Shown here: positions 21,112-29,549 of the stretch, piece by piece
How the letters are laid out: every line of letters begins with the position of its first letter
Numbering within the stretch: the stretch's first letter is position 1
Source: Didymodactylos carnosus
Lineage: Eukaryota; Rotifera; Eurotatoria; Philodinida; Philodinidae
Length of the DNA stretch: 29,549 bases
Direction: 5' to 3'
Assembly (NCBI GenBank): GCA_905250885.1
Contig: CAJNOQ010001663.1
Location: 1-29,549, forward strand
The notes under the pieces: generated by a model
The model's input: only the letters and a program-made list of their open reading frames with translations
Databases searched by the model: none
What the model was told of the DNA's origin: nothing
Made by a program: the position numbers and the translations under genes

Positions 21112-21991
21112 GGATCATTTTAATCTTATAACAAACACTTACTAATACCATATACATCAAATCGGTTAAATAATTAAGTTAGATTTAAAACGAATCCGTA
21201 TTGGTATTATATGTTCAAAAACTGTAATTTTACTTAGTTCTATATATCAATGTTAGGTGTTAATAAGAAGATAACTAAATTAATTTTTAGATTTTGTAGA
21301 GATTTCAGCAATAGTTGGTTGGGATCGAACATGCATGGTTGTTTTTCGATAAAACCAAATATGAAAAACAGAATTGCAATATGCCTGAAGAGAAAAATAA
21401 TTATTGTATTTGTTTTATGAGATGCTCGATTAAAAACAATAGAGAGTAACGAAGTCAATAAATATCTATTAACATTTGGCATATACCGATGAAATATATC
21501 ATACCATCATTTCTAATCGCATTTAAACGGTTCAGAACAGTTTATTTTAACATTTAAGTTTCATTGAATTCCAAAGGTGCATATTAAATGCTTATTAATT
21601 CTATAGTCATCAATTTTGAGTCGCATATGGCTTGAATATTTTGAAGAACGGTCTGTAAACGCAGTATCGTAGGTAGACCTTACCGAAAGTTTGTTTTTCA
21701 TATTTCAGTTTCATAATAAATTTTGAAGAGATTCAGGCTGAGTTTTTCTTAATGAACTAACTATAAACTTTTAACTGACCTAATGTTTTCCTGTAAAACG
21801 TTATAATGAGATCTTTTAGATATTGTGATATCTGATTATCAAATTTTACAAGATGAGTATGTAAGAATTGATAAGATTTTGCAGCAGTCATTGGTTTATC
21901 ATGTTAAATTTGTTTTCATATAGCCTTACAAGGTCTTGTAAGACGTTATAACTCATCATACCACAAATATGGTGGTTACACTATATAGTAT
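21112..21991. other. Upstream region of the channel gene
   Basis: AT-rich DNA without coding signal. It should contain the leftward promoter of the channel gene, but I see no convincing TATA box or leader intron. Confidence 0.4.
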
Positions 21992-22504
21992 CCCATGTCC
22001 TCAGACTCGAAAAAGCACTGCTCGGTCATCGTTCAGTACCGTGCCCGCGATACCGGTAGCAAAATCGAAATTGCCGCACTGTAATCACGGTCACCGTTCG
22101 GTTTATCGCGGGTATAACCAGCGGTACTGGTCGGTATTTTGTCATTACGAACAAATGAACAAAGTAGAACGAGTTCGAATCTAGTTTTCAACTTCTTTTT
22201 TGTTGAGCGTTTGTAAGCGCAGAGAGGCTCTGGATTGAGAAAGATTTGTCTCGAGTCGAAGTTCAAACTTCGACGAGTCTATATGATCTAAAAGAAAAGT
22301 TTAATCTGAAAAAAATCAAGCTTTTTAAATTTTTCTGTGTTTTTTCTATGTACTGACGAGTGTAAAACAAAATGATGAATGTATAAAAACAGTTACCGTG
22401 TGGTATTTTTCTGTACCGCGGTCTAATAAATTACCGTCGGTTAACCGTACCACTCGGCATACCTACGGTAACCGGTAGTATTTTAAAAAAAAGCTCAACA
22501 TGGG
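21992..22504. mobile_element. CCCATGT-ended element with an ACCG/CGGT array (513 bp)
   Basis: The left end CCCATGTCC and right end ACATGGG are inverted, and the flanks read AGTAT and ATATAT. By eye, ACCG or CGGT occurs 18 times inside. The matches fall in two blocks (about 22022-22139 and 22394-22479) and include paired forms such as ATACCGGTAG and TAACCGGTAG. The middle between the blocks is ordinary AT-rich sequence. No ORF fits a transposase, so this looks like a non-autonomous element. It shares its ends with the elements at 15624-15992 and 22711-23204 but carries a different inner motif. Confidence 0.65.
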
Positions 22505-22710
22505 ATATATATCAAATATCGTTCTGATGAATAAACTTTAAAATTTTTCTTTTTCTGCTTCAGCTGAGCACAATGTGGAGTTAACACAATTCTAAGGTCA
22601 TCATGCCTTATACCTTATTTAGAGATCGATCTCTAGAATTCGAGTTTTTGAAGACTCACCAAAATCTTTCGAATTTCAATATTGTGATACGTGAAGATGG
22701 TAGTGCATAT

Positions 22711-23204
22711 CTCATGTCGACGAAATCGCGGCATTTTTAACAATTAATCGTGATTCTTGAAAAATCGCAAATTAATTGCGATTAATTGTTGATTTTTAGC
22801 GATTAAATGGTTATTGTTATTCAACATTTTATTTTGCAGTAAAGTATATAAAAAGAAACACGATTCCAACGAAAAATATACTTCTATTTAGATCATCTTT
22901 TTATTTTAGAGCAAAACAAAATTGTCAAGAGTCCTCTCTATGGTCCCTCAGAGCTTTAGGCCGAGGAGTTCAGTGAACACTTGGTATCTGGACAATGTCT
23001 AAAACCGACTCGTCGGGAAGGCTCCGACCTCAGCTGGTGCCAAGACCGTTGCTGGGTGCCGTATAATAAACAATGAAAAAACAGAAAAAAATATGTATTT
23101 CCTAAGATGGGTTCGAACCTAGTACCTAGAAAAAAATCGACAATTAATCGCGATTAAGTACATGATGAATTACCGATGTTTTTATACGATTTTTAGTACA
23201 GGGG
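22711..23204. mobile_element. CCCATGT-type palindromic element, copy 2 (~494 bp)
   Basis: This copy begins CTCATGTCGACGAAATCGCG and ends CGATTTTTAGTACAGGGG, both slightly diverged from copy 1 (15624-15992). It shares the AATTAATCG hairpin words on the left, the palindrome TTAATCGCGATTAA on the right (23144-23157), and a middle with CCGACTCGTCGGGAAGGCTC. Between the left hairpin and the shared middle it has about 140 bp that copy 1 lacks (about 22807-22950). GGTTCGAACC at 23110-23119 resembles a pol III B box, but no tRNA-like fold accompanies it. Confidence 0.7.
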
Positions 23205-24222
23205 ATTACAATAGATAAACAAAAAAAGTTTTGAGAACTGACGAAAAGTCTTTTGATAAGATACAAAATTTTTTTTCCTCATTTCCTCTATAAGCTAATT
23301 TAACAATTCTATAGTCCACGAAGCTTCATAAATAAAATTCGATCTGTTATAAGATCTGTGAGGATATTGGAAATAATATAAATAATCCATTGTCGCATAT
23401 ACGACTGTTATATTTCTGATTTCGTTATCTATTCGGTTTTTAGTCGTAAGTTTAGAGAAAACTTAAGAAACTTAAGAAAAAAGTCTTCTCTTCTTGTATG
23501 TACGTTAGATTTTCATGCAGTTTAGTAATAGGTAAAATATATTATGGTATGACATCTATTATTTCAAGTATAGAATGGTTCATGGTTCTAGCCAACATAA
23601 TGTTTATGTTGCATCTAACTTCAGTGCAAAACGCGCACTCTGACAGCTTCTGTTTGACTCTTATCGATCAGAAAGACACTTAAGTACTTTCAAAGCAAAA
23701 TAAATAGTAATTTTGGTTTGTCTTTTATTCACATGGTCCATCACATGTTTTGCTAAAGTCGAGATACAATAATCAAATAAATGTGTTTTTCTCATTTAAA
23801 AATAGCTATGTTGTTGAAATGAAATGGTATGGTATAAGAAAAATGTTTTTCCAGTTCTAGTTCTTTCAACCAGTGTTTCTCATGTGAATTTTATGCAAAG
23901 TGGTTTCGACCGTTTTCACTGCATCTTTCATCTTTTCAAACCACTTTGCCCACAATTAGACCATCAATCATAGAAACGCTCCTTTGACGCTTCTAAATAA
24001 AACGTAGCTGTTTGAAAATTTGACTCGAAAAAATGTCTTATTGAAAATTGTTGGTAGAAAGAACAAAGTATAAGTACGACTGATATCTCTAGTCAAATGT
24101 GTGTTCTAATGTTTCTTAAAGAATGCCCAAAAGATAATGTCTCGATGTAGACCGCGATTAGAATGCTTAGTTGTTCTTTTACTTTTCGTAGATTTCTAGT
24201 CTAACAATTTTAATGACCTTCA
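23205..24222. other. Intergenic region upstream of CCDC22
   Basis: There is no supported gene. A 12-bp perfect inverted repeat (GCAAAGTGGTTT at 23895-23906, AAACCACTTTGC at 23938-23949) forms a hairpin about 270 bp before the CCDC22 start codon. The promoter of CCDC22 must lie here, but no TATA box is obvious. Confidence 0.45.
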
Positions 24223-27200
24223 ATGGAAGAGGTCGACCGTATTCTCATCCAAAGTCTTCAAGCACTTGGCTGGTATGTACAATACTCTATAAAGTAATCA
24301 TAAAACTATTCCATGTCTCCTGATTTTAATTTAGTCAAATTGATGATACTGTACAAAGTTTAACTGAATTTGATGTAAACACGTTATTTTGTTGTGTGTC
24401 AAAATGTATCTCGTTAATTACTAATAAAACTGATTTGCCTCTCCGTTTACCACCAAATATTTCAACAAGATTCAAAATATGCGGTGAATTAGCACAGCTC
24501 TGTCAGGTATATTTTCACGATTTTTATATGTATAAATAGTATTGTTGAAACTTCCAGATGCTCTTTACTTTAGTCAGTTGGCTATAAAGGAGATATTGGT
24601 TACCAAACATTTTTAAGTGTCAACGAAAATGAAGCAAGAAGGTTATTAAATTTCTTAATCGAAAGTGTTCCAAGAGAAATATCAACTGTTGTGACTAGTT
24701 CTACAACATTGGGTAAGAAAATATAAATTTATTCAAAATTATCAATAATAATCGTATATTTTATCGTAGATCCATGGGAATTATTAGAGAAAGAATTATC
24801 GGCAAAACTAACAGTACAATTAACAAATCAGACGTGGATTCCTCATGATTTGATAGATTTTTCAGCTGTTACTTTTAGTCATCCAGCTTCAACAGTCGCA
24901 CATAAATTTGTGAGTAACAAATCTGTTTTAGATATTCCGCTATGGTCTTTTATTTGTGTTTATAGGGTTTCACACCATCAAAACAATATAATGCGGTTCC
25001 ATTACATATTCCAACATACAATAAATCAAAGCCACCAGGCATACTTGTTGAGTGAACAAAAAAGATCTCATCAACTAAACTATATTCGTATATTTCAGAT
25101 AAACTTTTATCATCATCTCAATCATACGTGTTTGAACAAGTGAATTTTCAAGATTTAGCCGATTCATTATTTTATGAAAATCAAGTTGCATGTGAAATTG
25201 ATAGACGAAAAGAGTCGAATTATTTGGTAAAAAATGTTTTTGCAAAAACGATAGTACATCTGTCATAGAATTTTGAATGCTCTTAGATTCCCGGACGATC
25301 GTTTACAAATAAACTATCTGCTGCTATCATCGAGAAAATTCAAACAATCGAAAAAAACGATATGGAGAGTGAAAACCGAAATATGTTGTTGAATAACAAA
25401 TTGAATAATAATAATGACGATTTAGTATCAAGATCACGTTTTATGCATGCTGATAAAATAAAACAAGAAAATGTAAGCAAATGCACTAGAAAAAAAATTT
25501 AAAAATGTAGAGAAAAATTTCTCAATGTGTTTAGACTGGAACGAATCACATTAACGGAGTAGTTTTACCAACAAAGGTAATCAAACTAGAGTTTGATCTT
25601 TTACTCTAAATTCACCTTATTTCTCTTTTTTTTGTTTCAGCTTATTGATCATAAGGAAGAAATTGATTCATTGAAGTTGGCAATAAGCGAGAATGATGAT
25701 ATAATTAGTCAGATTGAATTACAGCTGAAGAAATTACTCAAGGATACAAACAAGGTAAAGCATAATCGATGAGTGCAACACTGCTAAACATTTAGTGTGT
25801 GAAGATATGTTTTAATGGAGTATGATAATGCATTTTCGTTGTTTTGTGTTTAGTATGAACAATTTAAAATCACGACAAAGGCTGATATCGAGAATTTAAG
25901 TAAAGAAATTGTATTAAAGAAACAAGCTACAGAGTATATATTATCGATTAATCCAGAAACAGAGCGACTACAGGTAATCAAAATGATAGTTTGTGCACAG
26001 GATTAAGAGAGTATGAGCATGTATCAGTAGAATACTTTTTGCTAAAGTTTATAACTAAAATATTTCTAATTTTTATGTCTTGTTTTTATTGACTTAGAAT
26101 GCGATTGAAAAATTAAAAGTGAAACTAACGACACTCGAGAGTCAATGGAATGATATTAGACAAACATTAGCTGAGCAAAAAGATACTATTAATAAGTCAT
26201 TAAGCGATCGTTTGGTAAGCATCTTGGTTTATACGCAATCTGTATTCTATGTTTTATTTTGTTTTAGTCACAAACTAATGAGAAACTTCAAATGATTAAT
26301 GACATGAAACAGAAAGGTCGTTTACTTATGACTGATATTAAAGATAAAGGTGAGATATTCCAACGTTTGAATGGTGAATATGAACAACAAAAAACAAAAT
26401 TAAAAAATAAACAAGATAATAATCGACAATTTTTTACAAAACAAATACTAGAAATTGTCGCAAATACAACAAAACAAAAAGAAGAAATCAATAAGACCAT
26501 TATTGAAACGCGAGTATTGCAAAAAGATTTAAATCGTTTAACAGAGAAACTAGAGCGAACATTTCAAGTTACGGATACAAGATTATTCAAAGTATGTGTA
26601 TATACTCTTTTCTTGAAGGATTATTTGCGTTAGTGCAATTAGAAACAGTGAAACAGAGAAATATAATGCACTGTACAGACGACTTACATGTTCACAAAAC
26701 CTCAGATCTGTAATGGATGCAACTACCCACATTTTTGTATCAGATGGTCACTTAAATTGCACAACAATGTTGTAGAATGAATAGTACCTAGTCCGACTCA
26801 TCCGCAGTTTTTTATCTAAATGATTGCTTTAAGTCTCCCCTCTCTGTTAAATGACGATTTTTGTCAAAGATATCGGTTTTTAGACATTACATGGTGTGTT
26901 AGCCTAAAGTATCTTCTTTCTTGGTTTTAATGTGTTCAGCAGTAAGTTTTCACCCCTCGAAACGCGTTGTTACAGTTTTTCCGTAAGTTTTCTGAAAATC
27001 CTAAACATCAGCTACGTCATTCCAAAAAGTGGTAATTTTAGACAACGGTAGATATACATATATGATACATTTGTACATTAGGTCACTTGAAGTGGTCGAG
27101 TATCCCTCATATATGGACAGATTCATTTAAATTCATTGAGAAAGATCTGTTGAACGTTGACAGGTGGAGCCTTAAAACTTTTACCGTAAAATGATGAACT

Positions 27201-27527
27201 GTGTGCATCTTTTAGGATGCAAAAGTGGACGAATGTGCTCGTCGTTCTTACAAAATGTTGATAACGTTACATTGTGATTGTGATTTTGTTTATAAAATTG
27301 TTGAGGAGATTGGAGTAATTATTCGTGAAATACGTGAATTAGAAGATCAAGTAAATAGTTGTTGACAATTGTCTCTCTTTTGTATAACTATAGTGTTGCT
27401 GTATGTTTAGATTGAAGTTGAAGCACAGAAAAATATGTCAACTAATTTAGAAACATTATTAAATGAATATAAAAAGATTAAAGGTGAAAATATGGCATTG
27501 AAATCAAAAGTCGGAAATTCAAAATAG
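24223..27527 (+). CDS. CCDC22: CCDC22, CCC/Commander complex subunit, 14 exons, 618 aa
   Basis: CCDC22 pairs with CCDC93 and COMMD proteins in the CCC/Commander complex, which recycles membrane cargo from endosomes. Exons: 24223-24272, 24335-24506, 24574-24712, 24770-24909, 24966-25038, 25099-25226, 25287-25472, 25535-25576, 25641-25754, 25854-25973, 26098-26214, 26268-26591, 27216-27350 and 27411-27527. All phases agree. The N-terminus [17 protein letters not shown] opens the NN-CH domain (about 1-120). A variable, Asn-rich linker runs to about 300, and coiled coil runs from about 311 to the end. Conserved family segments are present: [40 protein letters not shown] and [17 protein letters not shown]. 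Length is close to the human 627 aa. Most introns are 53-67 bp; two are about 100-125 bp and intron 12 is 624 bp. Intron 5 uses a GC donor. Confidence 0.92.
25039..25098 (+). other. Probable GC-AG intron in CCDC22
   Basis: The only join that keeps the CCDC22 frame here ends the exon at CCACCAG and begins the intron GCATAC. The acceptor is TATTTCAG at 25098. The intron is then 60 bp, typical for this gene, in phase 1. Nearby GT positions give a stop codon or the wrong phase. Confidence 0.6.
26592..27215 (+). other. Long intron 12 of CCDC22
   Basis: This 624-bp intron has a GTATGT donor and a CATCTTTTAG acceptor. It splits the conserved LFK-DAK segment. It is about ten times longer than most introns of this gene. 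I see no coding sequence or clear repeat ends in it. Confidence 0.75.
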
Positions 27528-27685
27528 TGATACATAAGATACTTTAGGTATTTTATTTTTCTAATGCATTTATTAATTTTGTCAAATTGTCTTTTTCCAT
27601 GTAAACAAATATTTTTTTTTGGTTTATCTGCAATATATTGTTGTCTTTCGATGATTATTTTTACTTTGATAAATTTTATACGTAA

Positions 27686-27691
27686 AATAAA
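27686..27691 (+). terminator. Possible poly(A) signal of CCDC22
   Basis: AATAAA lies 159 bp after the CCDC22 stop codon. In such AT-rich sequence the hexamer can occur by chance, so support is positional only. Confidence 0.35.
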
Positions 27692-28376
27692 AAAACATTT
27701 TTTGAATGAAAAAAGTAAACCAGTGTTTAGCAATATAAAAAACAATAACATTTGAACATTATGAGAAGAGTCCACTGAAAATGCAATCGTCTAAACTTGT
27801 AAAAGCCTAATCTACATGTTTTAGTAGAAAATAGTGTTGTATCTCAGAAATGTGCATATATGATACTCATAGGTAATGTGAATGGCAGTATAAATCAGCT
27901 CCTATCTGAAAAAGAACATACAGTCTGCATAATATATTATTTAGTTCCACGTAGTAAAAGTGCTAATTTTCGATCGATTTAGAAAATAAAATAAAAATTA
28001 TAAACAGGTTAGTTCTAAAGTAGCCAAATGAACTTAGCCAACTTAGAGCAATGATTGTGCAGAAAAGATCTTTAGTTTTCTATTTTTGAGTCATTTTTTT
28101 TCTGTCAAAATGTTTACTGTATAATCTACAGATTTTTATGCAGTTCATAGAAAGAAAAACTGAAAAGACAGCATAATAGACCGATCACTGGAGATATATC
28201 AATGCTAACAATAACAACCATTTATAAAAAAAGAGTTTTAATTTAATTTAATGTTATTTTGTCTTGAAGCATGCGATATGAGACTCTCTATATTCAGGAA
28301 TTGGCAGTACAGGAAAAAAAAATTGTTAAACGCTACAATAATATGTTAACAATAACTCATGCCAAAACATGCCACC
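27692..28376. other. Intergenic region downstream of CCDC22
   Basis: AT-rich DNA. Open frames are short and without family resemblance. No repeat ends are evident before the fold-back that starts at 28377. Confidence 0.4.
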
Positions 28377-28652
28377 GGGAAAATAATAAAGTTGGTTCGG
28401 AGTTGCTGAAAAATGCTTTTTCGTATCCAGCATACGCGAAAACCAGAAGATTTGCTATTTTTGGCTGGAGATCCTTTCAAAAGTTTACGAAAATGTTTCA
28501 AACTAATATTATTTTCCCATGGAAATATGTTTAGGCCATTTTGTTTCAAAAATTTTTCGAAGTACTCCTTATCAAAAATATAAAATCTTCTGGGTTATCG
28601 AGTGTGCTGGATACGAAAAGCACTTTTCAGCAAGCAACTCAAAACCAACTGT
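28377..28652. mobile_element. Diverged fold-back repeat
   Basis: The left arm (about 28391-28500) and the inverse of the right arm (about 28545-28652) share long words such as CGTATCCAGCA and CCAGAAGATTT with small indels, at roughly 75-80% by eye. In addition GGGAAAATAATA at 28377-28388 is exactly inverted at 28507-28518, near the centre. Open frames on both strands here are mirror products of the repeat. It is probably an old fold-back or MITE. No target duplication is visible. Confidence 0.6.
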
Positions 28653-29278
28653 ATTTTTTTGTTCCAGTGAAATGGTGATTTTATGCATTAATCGTATGAT
28701 AATAGTTTCTATTATCATAATCACGTAGCTTATGGAGTTATAAATATATTTATTATATCGAAGACTATATCAGTACCATCTGTGTCTACTGCGTATTTAA
28801 AAAAAAGTAGCAGAACACGTTTTTGAATATTTTAACTGAAGAAGAATCGTCAGATATTTGTTACTCGAATATAAAATTAACATATCGATAAATATCATCG
28901 AATTGTTGATTTAACCATTAACAGACTGATTAGTACTTTTCTAGATTAGATTCTTCTATTGTTGAAAAACTAGATTGTGAAGGATTTTCTCGCTACTATT
29001 ATCATATTATTTTACTGTTACAATTAGTACGACATTATTCAGCTGACTTCGAAAATTATAAGTGTTAACGATGCTTACTCGTTAGTATCGTTCTGCTGTT
29101 TGCGCCCATTATTTAAGCATAATTCGTAAAGCAATATTCGGTTAACATAAAATTTGATATAGTGATAGTATGGTTGCAGATGGATACTATCATTAAGGAT
29201 ACTAGGATAAAGATACTATCATTAAGAAATTTGAATAAATGTCATACTATTGATGCTTAAGTGAATTAAGCACTTTCG
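28653..29278. other. Downstream region of the GM2-activator-like gene
   Basis: No gene is seen. GATACTATCATTAAG occurs twice in tandem-like spacing at 29183-29197 and 29212-29226, and a partial inverse GATAGTAT is just before. The region also serves as 3' flank of the leftward gene at the right edge. Confidence 0.45.
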
Positions 29279-29549
29279 TCAAAAAGCGTTTTTATTTTTT
29301 ACTAATGTCATGTAACCAATCACACATCCCACTGTGTGTTTATGTTCTTGAAATTTCACTTTGAATCGATATTGTCCACTCACCAACGATCGAAACAGGT
29401 CCACGTTTTTCGATTTCAATTCAATAATGGCATGTTCAATCGTGTATGATCCAACATCTAAGTCACAGTTACATTGTTCCTTTGATGCACCTTTTGAACT
29501 AATGAATCCGTTTGTTCGACAAGCGTCCTTGATCAAATCACACAATGAC
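29279..29549 (-). CDS. GM2-activator-like (ML-domain) lipid-binding protein, last exon, partial
   Basis: The frame is open from the window edge to TGA at 29279-29281, giving the last 89 codons. The 5' part lies outside, so no start codon can be given. The segment contains LCDLIKDACRTNGF, then C-N-C followed by DLDVGSYTIEHAIIEL, the sequence SLVSGQYRFKVKF, and a late VGC before GYMTLVKN. The cysteine spacing, the G-x-Y after C-x-C, the G-x-YR strand and the GC near the C-terminus follow the GM2 ganglioside activator / MD-2-related lipid-recognition fold. Such proteins are secreted or lysosomal and lift glycolipids from membranes. A signal peptide would be expected upstream, out of view. The assignment is by pattern and not proven. 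Confidence 0.65.
   Translation of the reverse strand, partial: SLCDLIKDACRTNGFISSKGASKEQCNCDLDVGSYTIEHAIIELKSKNVDLFRSLVSGQYRFKVKFQEHKHTVGCVIGYMTLVKNKNAF

Noticed and set aside
23100-23130. tRNA-derived SINE suggested by GGTTCGAACC
   Set aside because: The B-box-like word occurs, but the T stem does not pair properly, no A box is at a fitting distance, and the element ends are inverted repeats, which fits a DNA transposon better.
27407-27775. Leftward 122-residue open frame over the CCDC22 3' end
   Set aside because: It is antisense to the last CCDC22 exon and AT-rich flank, with no protein-like pattern.
28271-28728. Three open frames on both strands
   Set aside because: They lie in a fold-back repeat and mirror one another. 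No protein signature is present.

Overview
This window is AT-rich eukaryotic DNA with spliced genes. Most introns are 50-70 bp with GT..AG ends, exons are short, and there are no bacterial operon features. The gene set (intracellular fatty acid-binding proteins, dynein light chain LC8, CCDC22, a GM2-activator-like protein) is animal. Very short introns, decayed DNA transposons and a bacterial-type ion-channel gene carrying introns would fit a bdelloid rotifer. That placement is an inference from gene style only.

Layout. Positions 1-4300 hold no gene I can support, apart from a possible exon tail at the extreme left and a cluster of AGTAAGAT palindromes near 3.3-3.7 kb. Next come a four-exon FABP gene (4668-5298, +) with a TATA box and a 5' UTR intron, and a convergent nine-exon coiled-coil gene (5969-8809, -) that resembles the C20orf96/DUF4618 family. 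A GC-rich fold-back element with one N and a degenerate C/G run lies at 9603-9857. LC8 is at 10819-11143 (+) and a second FABP at 13264-13805 (-). From 13.8 to 19.0 kb there are only transposon remnants: a 297-bp fold-back, a CCCATGT-ended element apparently nested in another inverted-repeat element, and an element with GAGAACGG arrays around a damaged DNA-binding ORF. A CASTOR/POLLUX-type channel gene follows (19007-21111, -), then two more CCCATGT-ended elements (21992-22504 and 22711-23204). CCDC22 is reconstructed in 14 exons (24223-27527, +). After another fold-back repeat (28377-28652), the right edge cuts a GM2-activator-like gene (29279-29549, -).

The genes are unrelated and do not form a pathway: lipid carriage (two FABPs, and possibly the GM2A-like protein), dynein and hub functions (LC8), endosomal recycling (CCDC22) and ion conduction (the channel). 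The spliced models were built by hand from reading frame, intron phase and splice sites. All join in frame to proteins of 139, 342, 89, 138, 662 and 618 residues. The most interesting points are the bacterial-like channel gene and a group of transposons that share CCCATGT ends but carry different palindromic motif arrays inside.
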